20,969 nucleotides of DNA from an uncultured Actinomycetes bacterium (GCA_903953805.1 CAJBLC010000127.1:1-20969); one strand, 5' to 3'; numbered from the stretch's first letter, positions 1 to 7,444 are shown. Notes: generated by a model from the letters alone, not told the origin. Made by a program: numbers and translations.

Positions 1-573
1 ACCAGTGATCTTACGAAGTGCTTGTGACATCAAACGAGCTTGGAGACCCATATGGGAGTAACCCATCTCGCCTTCGATTTCAGCACGTGGTACGAGCGCT
101 GCAACGGAGTCGACGACAATAATGTCGAGGGCACCAGAGCGAACCAACATATCCATGATCTCAAGTGCTTGCTCACCAGTATCTGGTTGAGAGACGAGAA
201 GTGCATCGATATCAACGCCAAGCTTGCGGGCATACTCTGGATCGAGTGCATGCTCAGCATCGATAAATGCTGCGATGCCGCCATTCTTCTGTGCATTTGC
301 AATTGCATGCAGTGCAACAGTTGTCTTACCTGAAGATTCAGGTCCATAAATCTCTACGATACGGCCGCGTGGTAATCCACCGATGCCGAGTGCGATATCG
401 AGTGCGATCGAACCTGTTGGAATAACTTCCATAGGTGTTGCTGTGCGATCGCCCATCTTCATGATCGATCCCTTACCGAATTGACGCTCAATCTGGGCGA
501 GGGCTGTATCAAGGGCTTTACCGCGTTCGGATAATTGCTTATCCGTCTTGCTTTCAGATTTATCTGAAGCCAT
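1..573 (-). CDS. recA: RecA recombinase (partial; C-terminal part beyond left edge)
   Basis: DNA strand-exchange ATPase and SOS co-protease. The visible 191 residues are the N-terminal helix region and the first half of the ATPase core; the C-terminal part lies outside the window. The Walker A motif GPESSGKTT is encoded around 332-358. The start chosen is the ATG at 573, because an AAGAAAGG ribosome site sits 8 bases upstream; another in-frame ATG at 579 lies too close to that site. A long leader separates the start from an upstream LexA box at 716-727, so SOS induction is expected. It is the last gene of this minus-strand series in the window. Identity is not in doubt. Confidence 0.98.
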   Translation of the reverse strand, partial: MASDKSESKTDKQLSERGKALDTALAQIERQFGKGSIMKMGDRTATPMEVIPTGSIALDIALGIGGLPRGRIVEIYGPESSGKTTVALHAIANAQKNGGIAAFIDAEHALDPEYARKLGVDIDALLVSQPDTGEQALEIMDMLVRSGALDIIVVDSVAALVPRAEIEGEMGYSHMGLQARLMSQALRKITG

Positions 574-626
574 TTTCATACCTTTCTTACTGCTTAAACC
601 TGACCATTGAGGTGAGGCGTCTATAC

Positions 627-648
627 GGTCCCGAAGGTACGGAAGACC
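627..648 (-). other. Stem-loop in the recA leader
   Basis: Within the recA leader the arms GGTC..CCG and CGG..GACC pair over 7 base pairs, with a two-base bulge and a six-base loop. Just upstream in the transcript, 655-662 and 667-674 are an 8-base direct repeat (GCGTCGCC in the transcript) at 12-base spacing. Function is unknown; no ribosome site is buried in the stem. The rest of 574-775 holds only the promoter elements listed separately. Confidence 0.35.
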
Positions 649-707
649 ACTGACGGCGACGCACTGGGCGACGCGGAACTGTGGAACCGCTCGGGTTGGG
701 CATAAGT

Positions 708-713
708 AGTCTA
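708..713 (-). promoter_or_regulatory. Putative recA -10 element
   Basis: Read on the minus strand, TAGACT fits the TANNNT form of an actinobacterial -10 element and directly follows the LexA box. Transcription would start near 701, giving a leader of about 128 bases. No good -35 is visible. The same ten bases TCGGTAGACT, in frame with the -10, also occur upstream of rpsO. Confidence 0.45.
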
Positions 714-715
714 CC

Positions 716-727
716 GAACATCTGTTC
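716..727. promoter_or_regulatory. LexA/SOS box upstream of recA
   Basis: The sequence GAACATCTGTTC is a near-perfect palindrome, extended by one base on each side (CGAACATCTGTTCG). It matches the actinobacterial LexA box as I know it (GAAC-N4-GTTC, often GAACATATGTTC). It lies immediately upstream of the putative recA -10 element, so bound LexA would block RNA polymerase. Confidence 0.9.
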
Positions 728-775
728 GAATAGCCCGTTAGGGCGAATTAAGACACGCTGGGGCGGGTCAGAGAG

Positions 776-967
776 TCAGCGTAAGGCGGCAGGGAGCTCA
801 GGATTATGAGCCACTACCCCACGCCAGATATCCCGTGGCTCATGGCCGGCGTTGAGCGCCTCATTCACAGTAAGTCCGCCGAGTTCGGCGTGGACGATAT
901 CTCGTGAATAGGTATCGGCATCAGCAAAGGCTTCGCTCAAGCGAGCGCGTAACTCGGTAATTCGCAT
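776..967 (-). CDS. DUF3046 family small protein
   Basis: A 63-residue actinobacterial protein of unknown function. It begins MRITELRARL and carries the family's central ELGGLTVNEALNAG segment, followed by IWR and ending PAALR. DUF3046 genes typically sit beside recA in Actinobacteria, as here. The frame is open further upstream to 994, but the family N-terminus starts at the ATG at 967, and the extra residues would overlap the TetR gene. The start lies 10 bases after the TetR stop at 978, so the two are probably co-transcribed. A short GCCC/GGGC hairpin lies downstream at 733-744. Confidence 0.85.
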   Translation of the reverse strand: MRITELRARLSEAFADADTYSRDIVHAELGGLTVNEALNAGHEPRDIWRGVVAHNPELPAALR

Positions 968-977
968 CGTTACTCGG

Positions 978-1490
978 TTACAGAAGTGAGGCAAGTCGAG
1001 TGGATTGAATCTCCGACTGGCTCTGAGTGAGTGGTGACGTTACTTGGGCGATGAGCCAGCGAAGGATCAAGCCGACGGTGTTCTCATCTTCACCAAATAC
1101 CTTTGCTGCTGCTCGATGGATCTCGATCCAGAGTGGGTGGTCTGTAATAGTTGTGATCGCAACGATATCGCTGTGGTCGGTCTCAACCATCTTCGCTAAC
1201 GCTGCATCATCGGAGATTGCGCGAGACAGTTGATAGAGCGCATCTTTTTTAGATGGTGCAGATTGGGCCATTGAAATAAGGCGCTCAACTTCGCTTGCAA
1301 GGAGTGCAGACATCAACTCTTCGCGATCGCTGAAGTGGTTATAAATCGTGGCTCGTGAGACCTCTGCCTTTTCGGCGATCTCATTCATCAGTGATTCATA
1401 GCTGCCGACAGATGAGATAACTTCTTTTGCACCAGCGAGAATTGCGACGCGTGAACGTTGTCCGGTTGCCATTTGAGGTGCGTACTTCAC
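978..1490 (-). CDS. TetR/AcrR family transcriptional regulator
   Basis: Predicted DNA-binding repressor of 170 residues. The N-terminal TetR domain is clear at about residues 12-60: an ILAGAKEVI helix, then MNEIAEKAEVSRATIYNHF, the helix-turn-helix with its recognition helix, then SDREELMSALL. The C-terminal ligand domain has no family I can name, so the effector is unknown. The start used is GTG at 1490, 10 bases after the clgR stop; ATG at 1472 (MATGQRSR) is an equally reasonable start, and neither has a clear ribosome site. It lies between clgR and DUF3046 and probably shares their transcript. No transporter or enzyme target is adjacent. Confidence 0.85.
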   Translation of the reverse strand: MKYAPQMATGQRSRVAILAGAKEVISSVGSYESLMNEIAEKAEVSRATIYNHFSDREELMSALLASEVERLISMAQSAPSKKDALYQLSRAISDDAALAKMVETDHSDIVAITTITDHPLWIEIHRAAAKVFGEDENTVGLILRWLIAQVTSPLTQSQSEIQSTRLASLL

Positions 1491-1500
1491 GGAAGAACCG

Positions 1501-1770
1501 TTACGCGGCGTCGTCCACCACAGTAAGAGCTGGTGTCTCTGCGCTCTTTACCTGTGTTGCAATATCTACGAGCAGCGTTGAAAGGGAGAGATCGAGGGCG
1601 GTGCAGATCGCCAAGATTAGTTCTGAGGATGCTTCTTTCTGACCGCGTTCTACTTCAGAGAGGTATCCGAGTGAGACGCGCGCGCTCTTTGCGACATCGC
1701 GCAAGGTACGACCCTGAGCCACACGCGCACTGCGCAATGTGGAGCCAAGGTAGGAGCGTAGAAGGGTCAT
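1501..1770 (-). CDS. clgR: ClgR-type XRE regulator of protease genes
   Basis: An 89-residue helix-turn-helix activator. In Streptomyces, Corynebacterium and Mycobacterium, ClgR activates clp and lon protease genes under stress. The diagnostic block is GRTLRDVAKSARVSLGYLSE followed by VERGQKEASSELI (about residues 20-52), very close to the ClgR family. The protein ends ...VVDDAA; ClgR proteins in other actinobacteria end in alanines that mark them for ClpP degradation, so the same turnover control is likely. Its ATG overlaps the cinA stop (ATGA at 1767-1770), implying translational coupling. The order pgsA-cinA-clgR-...-recA is conserved in Actinobacteria. Confidence 0.92.
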   Translation of the reverse strand: MTLLRSYLGSTLRSARVAQGRTLRDVAKSARVSLGYLSEVERGQKEASSELILAICTALDLSLSTLLVDIATQVKSAETPALTVVDDAA

Positions 1771-2249
1771 GGCGTAAGGATACGGGAAAGGCAGGCTAAA
1801 GCGCTTTCAATTGTGGATTTTCTTATGGAGTCGCGATCGCCACTCAGCGCCAATTCAATAGTAAAGGTCTCGCGCTTCGAGGCGATTGCAATCCAGACCG
1901 TCCCGGCCTTCTGGCCATATGCCTTTCCCGGGCCTGCAACACCTGTTGTAGAGATCGCAAAATCAGATCCGAATTCGCTTCGGGCCGATTCGGCCATACC
2001 TCGTGCCACAACTTCTGACACTGCCGTTGATTTCGTCAGAGTCCGCTTTGGAATTCCAAGAAACTTTGTCTTGCTCGCATCGCTGTAGCTCACGATCGAG
2101 CCAAGGAAGACAGCGGAGGCACCAGGCACATCAGTAATCGCACTTGCGAGGCCGCCACCGGTAATCGACTCTGCAGTTGCAAGAGTGAGGCCGCGCTTTT
2201 TCATGAGCTTCACGATCTCGGTTGTGAGATCACTCTTCTTCGGTGTCAT
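1767..2249 (-). CDS. cinA: CinA C-terminal domain protein (NMN amidohydrolase family)
   Basis: A 160-residue protein that consists only of the CinA C-terminal domain, whose members (PncC) deamidate nicotinamide mononucleotide in pyridine nucleotide recycling. Visible motifs are TAESITGGGLA (about residues 24-34), VPGASAVFLGSIVSYSD, and STTGVAGPGKAYGQKAGTVWI. The N-terminal molybdopterin-binding-like domain of full CinA is absent, which is common for stand-alone PncC-type proteins. The start ATG overlaps the pgsA stop (ATGA at 2246-2249) and the stop overlaps the clgR start. NMN deamidase activity is inferred from family only. Confidence 0.92.
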   Translation of the reverse strand: MTPKKSDLTTEIVKLMKKRGLTLATAESITGGGLASAITDVPGASAVFLGSIVSYSDASKTKFLGIPKRTLTKSTAVSEVVARGMAESARSEFGSDFAISTTGVAGPGKAYGQKAGTVWIAIASKRETFTIELALSGDRDSIRKSTIESALACLSRILTP

Positions 2250-2770
2250 TTTTTGAGAACCGCCTTGAAATACTCATAGCCAGTAGTCCATGTAAGAGCG
2301 ATCGCGATTCCCATAAAGAGATCGCGTGGCAGGAAGAGCCAATGTGGAAGTGGGAGGATGAACCAACCAACACCAAAGCCCTGCATCAACGCTTTGAGTT
2401 TTCCACCCTTACTTGCCGGGATCACACCATCTTTCAGAACAGCAAAGCGAAGGATGGTTACGCCAATTTCCCGAGCAAGGATCACAATCGTGACCCACCA
2501 AGGGAGGCGATGGAGAATTGAGAGTGAGATCATCGCCGTGCCGATGGAGACCTTATCTGCGATGGGATCAAGTAACTTTCCAAATTCAGTGATCTGGTTC
2601 TTTGCACGCGCGATTTTGCCATCAAGGAAATCAGTTAAACCAATAATGAAGAATATGCACCACGCGATGATCATCCAAGTGTGATCTGCTCCCCCGTTTT
2701 TAAAGAGTGCATAGGCGCCAAGTGGCGTCAATGCGACGCGAAGGATCGTTAAGAAATTTGGGATATTCAT
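2246..2770 (-). CDS. pgsA: CDP-diacylglycerol-glycerol-3-phosphate phosphatidyltransferase family
   Basis: A 174-residue integral membrane enzyme that transfers a phosphatidyl group from CDP-diacylglycerol to an alcohol, most likely glycerol-3-phosphate, the first step to phosphatidylglycerol and cardiolipin. The complete CDP-alcohol phosphatidyltransferase signature is present: D47, D50-G51, A54-R55, G64, D68 and D72, with the family spacing. Hydrophobic helices flank it on both sides (about 32-46, 75-85, 91-110, 130-170). Actinobacteria have several paralogues with other acceptors, so the exact substrate is less certain than the family. The start overlaps the rimO stop (ATGA at 2767-2770). 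Confidence 0.93.
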   Translation of the reverse strand: MNIPNFLTILRVALTPLGAYALFKNGGADHTWMIIAWCIFFIIGLTDFLDGKIARAKNQITEFGKLLDPIADKVSIGTAMISLSILHRLPWWVTIVILAREIGVTILRFAVLKDGVIPASKGGKLKALMQGFGVGWFILPLPHWLFLPRDLFMGIAIALTWTTGYEYFKAVLKK

Positions 2771-4158
2771 AGTGGAACTGCAATCAGGTCCGCGCCAGCA
2801 ACTTCAGAGACAATCGCATCCACATATTCGCCCACTTTGTAGGTGACACGACCTTGAATCATGGTCGAGCCATCTACCTCTGGGCCTTGATGATCAGCTC
2901 TTCCCTCTTGCAACTCTTCATCTTCAATGAGGACACGCACCTTCTGACCAATACGTTCTTCAGCGCGCTGCATAAGGAGTTCATCAACGAGCGTAGAGAG
3001 CTGTTCGACACGATGATTGATGAGATCTTGATCCACCTTGTTGCCGAGAGTCAGCGCCTCAGTCTTATCTTCATCAGAGTAGCCAAAGACACCGACTGCA
3101 TCCATGCGAGCTTCTGAGATGAAATCGACGAGATCCTGGAACTCTTCCTCAGTTTCGCCAGGGAAACCAACAATAACGTTTGAGCGGATTCCGGCCTCTG
3201 GTGAGAGGGCGCGAATCTGATCAATGAGGTGCAAGAACTTCTCGCCATCGCCAAAGCGACGCATTCGACGAAGCAAGGTCTCTGATGCATGCTGGAAGGA
3301 GAGATCGAAATAAGGAACGACCTTCTCTGTCGCAATCATCGATTGGAGAAGTGAGGGGCGCATCTCTGCGGGCTGTAAGTAGCTCAAGCGAATACGTTCA
3401 ACACCATCGATCGCTGCCATCTCCGGAAGAATCTTCTCCAGGATCTTGAGATCGCCGAGATCTTTTCCGTAAGAGGTTGTGTTCTCACTTACCAAGAAGA
3501 GTTCGGTGACGCCTTGATCCACGAGCCACTTTGCTTCATCAAGAATTTCAGTAGGGCGACGAGAGATGAACGATCCGCGGAAAGATGGGATCGCACAGAA
3601 TGAACAGCGACGATCACAGCCTGAGGCGATCTTGAGTGGCGCAACAGGCGCCTTATCGAGACGCTTGCGCATGACGCGCAGACCTTGACCGAGCGATCCC
3701 GCGCTCTCAGTAATAGGTGCGGGCTTCGATGCCTGTCGTTCACTAGGTGCCAGTGGCAAGAGTGAGCGTCGATCTTTTGGCGTATGCGCTTCGATGGAGC
3801 CGCCAGCCATGATCGTCTGTAAGCGTTGTGAAATATCTTGATAATCATCGAAGCCAAGAATTGCATCTGCTTCTGGAAGAGCCTCCGCCAATTCATTTCC
3901 GTAGCGCTCAGCCATGCAACCCACGGCAACGACTGCACGAGTAACGCCATTTCCTTTGAGGGAATGCGCTTCGAGAAGAGCGTCAACGGAGTCCTTCTTT
4001 GCGCTCTCAATAAAGCCACAGGTATTGATGAGGGCTACTTCGGCATCGGCAGCATCTTCGACGAGGGTCCAACCGTCGGCAGCTAAGCGACCAGCGAGCT
4101 CTTCAGAATCAACCTCGTTGCGCGAGCAACCTAATGTGACAAGCGCGACGGTTCTCAT
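2767..4158 (-). CDS. rimO: Ribosomal protein S12 methylthiotransferase RimO
   Basis: A radical-SAM enzyme that adds a methylthio group to an aspartate of ribosomal protein S12. Its 463 residues show the N-terminal methylthiotransferase domain with cluster cysteines C11 (LGCSRNEVDSEE), C47 (NTCGF) and C81 (GCMAERY). The radical-SAM motif SGCDRRCSFCAIPSFRG follows (C181, C185, C188), and a TRAM RNA-binding domain ends the protein (about 395-463). The N-terminal SRNEVDSE block favours RimO over the tRNA-modifying MiaB. It begins the coupled series rimO-pgsA-cinA-clgR. No ribosome site precedes the ATG at 4158; a TAAGAT -10-like element lies 7 bases before it. Confidence 0.96.
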   Translation of the reverse strand: MRTVALVTLGCSRNEVDSEELAGRLAADGWTLVEDAADAEVALINTCGFIESAKKDSVDALLEAHSLKGNGVTRAVVAVGCMAERYGNELAEALPEADAILGFDDYQDISQRLQTIMAGGSIEAHTPKDRRSLLPLAPSERQASKPAPITESAGSLGQGLRVMRKRLDKAPVAPLKIASGCDRRCSFCAIPSFRGSFISRRPTEILDEAKWLVDQGVTELFLVSENTTSYGKDLGDLKILEKILPEMAAIDGVERIRLSYLQPAEMRPSLLQSMIATEKVVPYFDLSFQHASETLLRRMRRFGDGEKFLHLIDQIRALSPEAGIRSNVIVGFPGETEEEFQDLVDFISEARMDAVGVFGYSDEDKTEALTLGNKVDQDLINHRVEQLSTLVDELLMQRAEERIGQKVRVLIEDEELQEGRADHQGPEVDGSTMIQGRVTYKVGEYVDAIVSEVAGADLIAVPL

Positions 4159-4165
4159 TGGATAT

Positions 4166-4171
4166 ATCTTA
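4166..4171 (-). promoter_or_regulatory. Putative -10 element for leaderless rimO transcript
   Basis: TAAGAT on the minus strand matches TANNNT and ends 7 bases before the rimO ATG, with no Shine-Dalgarno sequence between them. A transcript starting at or next to the ATG is therefore plausible. No convincing -35 is seen. Confidence 0.4.
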
Positions 4172-4203
4172 GCGGGCAGCGATCCAATGGCTCGTTATGT
4201 GAG

Positions 4204-4953
4204 TTACCCGTTTGTCTGTGCAGGCGCAAAGGTCAGTGACTTAACTTCACCTTGCGCACCAATAGCACCCTGATCCTTGCCATTCACTGAGACTGAGACC
4301 GCCCCAGCATTTCCAATCTTGATAAAGAGTCCATTTGTTGGGTCAAATGTTTGAGTTGCTCCATTACGCAACATCCCAGAGTAAATCTGAACGCCAGTTG
4401 AATCGGTGACGAAGAGCCATGACGATCCATGGGTCGCTGAAACCTCAATACCGTGACCATTAGTGGCTGCCGCCGATGGTGCAATTGGATTGACCTTAGT
4501 GGTGGTCGTAGCGGTCTTTGAAGGAGTACTGCTTACAGTTGCACTCTTATGTGTTGAATGTGAAGTCAAGGCAAGAGTTGTGGGAACGAGAATGGAGATT
4601 CCAACAACGATGCTCGCCGCGATCCCAATGAACTTTGGTGAGACTTTGATATTTACATTCTTACGGTGACGGAGAACAGTTGCAGAATTCTCTTCGAGAA
4701 GCTCGATCATCGGACGATTTGATTCGGCTGTTGCCTCTTCAAAGGCGGAGATCAAGCGATCGAGATCTGCATTGATAATTTTTGCAATCGTACGAATATG
4801 GCCACGGGCATATGCAGTGCCACCTGACGATTCAAATTTTTCAGCTTCTAAATCTTTGATGACCGTTGCAGGGATACGGGTACGCGTCGCAATATCAGCA
4901 ACAGAGTAGCCGGCAGTTTCGCGGGCCTCTCGTAGATATTGTCCGACGGTCAT
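4204..4953 (-). CDS. RodZ-like membrane protein: HTH, one TM helix, DUF4115
   Basis: A 249-residue bitopic membrane protein. It has a cytoplasmic helix-turn-helix (about residues 3-66, MTVGQYLREARETAGYSVAD, with YARGHIRTIAK), one transmembrane helix (about 108-130), a Ser/Thr/Lys/Ala-rich linker, and an extracytoplasmic DUF4115-like beta domain. This is the architecture of RodZ, which links the cytoskeleton to cell-wall synthesis in rod-shaped bacteria. In Actinobacteria the homologue lies next to ftsK and pgsA and its role is less clear. The ATG at 4953 is chosen because GAGGAT sits 6 bases upstream; the earlier ATG at 4965 lacks such a site. It is downstream of ftsK. Confidence 0.88.
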   Translation of the reverse strand: MTVGQYLREARETAGYSVADIATRTRIPATVIKDLEAEKFESSGGTAYARGHIRTIAKIINADLDRLISAFEEATAESNRPMIELLEENSATVLRHRKNVNIKVSPKFIGIAASIVVGISILVPTTLALTSHSTHKSATVSSTPSKTATTTTKVNPIAPSAAATNGHGIEVSATHGSSWLFVTDSTGVQIYSGMLRNGATQTFDPTNGLFIKIGNAGAVSVSVNGKDQGAIGAQGEVKSLTFAPAQTNG

Positions 4954-4965
4954 GTGGATCCTCAT

Positions 4966-5083
4966 TACAGCTCGATCAGGGGTCTCGGGGAAATCGAGGA
5001 TCTAAGGGTAGAGCGGATAAAGGTTCGTGAACAAGTTGAGAGCGGGTGAACAATAGGGGTTATGAGTGAGTCGAGCGTGACGG
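4966..5083 (-). promoter_or_regulatory. ftsK / RodZ-like intergenic region with repeats
   Basis: This 118-base gap may hold a promoter for the RodZ-like gene. Read on the minus strand, TTGTTC (5034-5029) and TACCCT lie 18 bases apart. The 8-mer TTGTTCAC occurs twice as a direct repeat (5027-5034 and 5046-5053, 19 bases apart), and the right-hand copy of the transcript forms the inverted repeat GTTC-N2-GAAC at 5023-5032. A regulator-binding site is possible, but which protein binds is unknown. Confidence 0.35.
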
Positions 5084-7429
5084 TTAGTTGAACCCTTGAA
5101 TCTCCTCAAGCACATCAGGCATCTGCTCAGCGTTGATGAGAACTTCGCGAGCCTTGGAACCTTCCGATGGCCCAACAATGCCGCGGCTCTCCATGAGATC
5201 CATCAGGCGACCAGCCTTCGCAAAACCGACGCGAAGCTTTCGCTGCAACATCGATGTCGATCCAAATTGTGTTCCTACGACCAATTGAATCGCTTGCAAT
5301 AAGAGGTCCATATCGTCACCGATATCATCTTCGATGACCTTTGACTTAATTGGTGCATTGAGATCGATGCGATAGACCGGTTGTGCTTGGGCCTTCACAA
5401 AATTCACGACTGCTTCTGACTCTCGCTCTGAGACATAAGCGCCTTGAATACGTACCGGCTTACTTGCTCCCATTGGCAAGAAGAGTCCATCGCCTTGCCC
5501 TACGAGCTTCTCCGCACCTGGCGTATCGAGAATAACGCGAGAATCGGCGAGGCTCGATGTAGCAAATGAGAGACGCGATGGAACATTCGCTTTGATCAAT
5601 CCAGTAACAACGTCGACTGATGGACGTTGTGTAGCGATCACTAAATGAATACCAGCTGCACGAGCAAGCTGGGTAATACGAACAATGCTCTCTTCAACTT
5701 CGCGCGCTGCAACCATCATGAGATCGGCAAGCTCATCAACGATGACAAGGAGATATGGATATGGCTCAAGTACTCGCTCACTGCCAGCCGGAACACTGAT
5801 CTTCTTCGCCTTAACAGCTTTATTGAAATCATCGATATGGCGGAAGCCAAAGGCAGAGAGATCGTCATAACGTTGATCCATCTCGCGGACTACCCACGAG
5901 AGAACATCGGCAGCCTTCTTAGGATTGGTGATGATCGGTGCGATCAGGTGAGGAATGCCCTCATAGCTGGTGAGTTCCACTCGTTTTGGATCGATCATCA
6001 CGAGTCGAACTTCATCAGGAGTTGCGCGCATCAAGATAGAGACAACGAGTGAGTTGATCATCGAAGATTTTCCAGCACCTGTTGCGCCAGCAACGAGCAG
6101 GTGTGGCATCTTCGCTAAATTCGCACAGACAAAAGCGCCTTCAACATCTTTGCCAAGGGCGATCACCATTGGATGGGTCTCAGCACTTGCAACTGATGAG
6201 CGTAAAACATCGCCAAGATAGACGATCTCGCGGTCTGTATTTGGAATCTCAATTCCGACTGCGGATTTTCCTGGGATCGGCGAAAGAATGCGAACATCGC
6301 TACTTGCGACCGCATAAGAAATATTCTTGGAGAGCGCGGTTACCGCCTCAACTTTTACACCGGCACCGAGATCAACTTCGTAGCGCGTGACAGTTGGGCC
6401 GCGCATAAATCCAGTAACAGTAGCTTCGACATTAAATTGTTGGAATACCTGGGTAAGGGCTGCGACGACGGTCTCATTCGCCTTGGACTTTGCCTTTGAG
6501 GCAGGGCCGGTCTTCAAAAGATCCATAGAAGGCAGTTGATAAGGAGTATCTGCAGCAAGAATCATCTGATGTGCAGGCGCTGTTGGGGCTGGACGCTGTG
6601 GAAGGGTCGCCTTTGGTTCAACCGGAACTTCAACGGTGAACTCTTCATCAAACTCTTCTTCATCGATCGGCTCTTCATCAGGAGTGAACTCTTGGACGAG
6701 CGGAGTATCAAATGCCGGCGTCTCGCTGATCTCAAACTCTTCGGTGATCTCACGAGCGGCGCGACGCTCATTTGCCATCGATTTTCCGAGATGGAAGATC
6801 GCCTTCACGCGATCGATCACACGTGAGAATGGCGTTGCAGTCACAACTAAGAGTCCGAAGAAGAAGATAATCAAGAGGATAGGAATCGCAAGAATATTTG
6901 TGGTCAAGGCGACGAGCGGTGTTGAGACGCCATAACCGAGCCAGCCTCCACCACCTTGCATTGCGGTCTTGCCAGTATCTCCTACAGATCCATTAAAGAT
7001 GTGGAGTAGACCGGTTGATGTCAGTAAGAGGAAGAGTGTTCCGATGGTTATGCGGCCAGTTGCCGCTCCCTCATCAGGAGATTTGAATAACCGAACTGCA
7101 AAGTAGAGAAAGATGAGTGGCGCCAAATAGGCGACCTTGCCAAATCCACCGAAGAGAACCATGCGAAGCTCTCGGCCAACAAAGTTATTGAGGTGGAACC
7201 AGGTGCCCGCAGCCGAGATGAGCGAGATGATCAAAATAAGGAATGCGATACCGTCACGTTGATGAGCCGGATCTAACTCTTTTGCACCACGAAAGACAAA
7301 GCGCACGGAGCTACCGAAAGTTTTTGCGAGGATGCGCCAAAGGCCGAGCAGCGCTTTACCGAAAGCCCCCACAACAGAGTTCTGCTTGCGAGCCGATGTG
7401 CGCGAGGAAGTTTTCTTGCGTTTTGCCAT
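5084..7429 (-). CDS. ftsK: FtsK/SpoIIIE DNA translocase
   Basis: A hexameric, membrane-anchored ATPase that pumps chromosomal DNA through the division septum. The 781 residues contain a basic N-terminus, several transmembrane helices between about 58 and 200 (near 60-76, 98-113, 128-145 and 170-200), an acidic linker (about 248-272), and the motor. The motor shows Walker A GATGAGKSS (448-456), Walker B LLVIVDELADL (560-570), IATQRPSVDVVTG, and a C-terminal winged-helix gamma domain (about 705-775) that reads DNA polarity sequences. The length is typical of the shorter actinobacterial forms. The ATG at 7429 has no ribosome site; a TAGGCT -10-like sequence is nearby. It follows rnj by 53 bases. 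Confidence 0.97.
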   Translation of the reverse strand: MAKRKKTSSRTSARKQNSVVGAFGKALLGLWRILAKTFGSSVRFVFRGAKELDPAHQRDGIAFLILIISLISAAGTWFHLNNFVGRELRMVLFGGFGKVAYLAPLIFLYFAVRLFKSPDEGAATGRITIGTLFLLLTSTGLLHIFNGSVGDTGKTAMQGGGGWLGYGVSTPLVALTTNILAIPILLIIFFFGLLVVTATPFSRVIDRVKAIFHLGKSMANERRAAREITEEFEISETPAFDTPLVQEFTPDEEPIDEEEFDEEFTVEVPVEPKATLPQRPAPTAPAHQMILAADTPYQLPSMDLLKTGPASKAKSKANETVVAALTQVFQQFNVEATVTGFMRGPTVTRYEVDLGAGVKVEAVTALSKNISYAVASSDVRILSPIPGKSAVGIEIPNTDREIVYLGDVLRSSVASAETHPMVIALGKDVEGAFVCANLAKMPHLLVAGATGAGKSSMINSLVVSILMRATPDEVRLVMIDPKRVELTSYEGIPHLIAPIITNPKKAADVLSWVVREMDQRYDDLSAFGFRHIDDFNKAVKAKKISVPAGSERVLEPYPYLLVIVDELADLMMVAAREVEESIVRITQLARAAGIHLVIATQRPSVDVVTGLIKANVPSRLSFATSSLADSRVILDTPGAEKLVGQGDGLFLPMGASKPVRIQGAYVSERESEAVVNFVKAQAQPVYRIDLNAPIKSKVIEDDIGDDMDLLLQAIQLVVGTQFGSTSMLQRKLRVGFAKAGRLMDLMESRGIVGPSEGSKAREVLINAEQMPDVLEEIQGFN

Positions 7430-7438
7430 AATGCGATA

Positions 7439-7444
7439 AGCCTA
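7439..7444 (-). promoter_or_regulatory. Putative -10 element just upstream of ftsK
   Basis: TAGGCT on the minus strand fits TANNNT and ends 9 bases before the ftsK ATG, which would give a leader of only a few bases. The gap 7430-7482 also contains a weak imperfect hairpin (GCCTA at 7469-7473 on the transcript with TAGGC at 7440-7444), without a T-run. Both assignments are tentative. Confidence 0.3.

Noticed and set aside
40..333. Open frames on both strands within recA
   Set aside because: RecA is read continuously on the minus strand through this segment with its Walker A motif, so these are shadows.
733..744. GCCC-GTTA-GGGC hairpin after DUF3046 as a terminator
   Set aside because: The stem is only four pairs and no T-run follows on the transcribed strand; it may still matter but cannot be called a terminator.
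1767..2249. CinA as a truncated pseudogene
   Set aside because: The C-terminal domain is complete and coupled at both ends; stand-alone forms of this domain are a normal family type.
3489..4019. A 176-codon open frame on the minus strand inside rimO
   Set aside because: It is a shifted frame of rimO, which has complete family motifs in its own frame; the product is basic, low in complexity and resembles no family.
5023..5032. GTTCGTGAAC as a LexA box
   Set aside because: The half-sites are in the opposite order and spacing to GAAC-N4-GTTC, so it does not fit the LexA consensus.
5645..6052. A 135-codon plus-strand frame opposite ftsK
   Set aside because: It is antisense to the conserved FtsK motor and has no recognisable domain or ribosome site.
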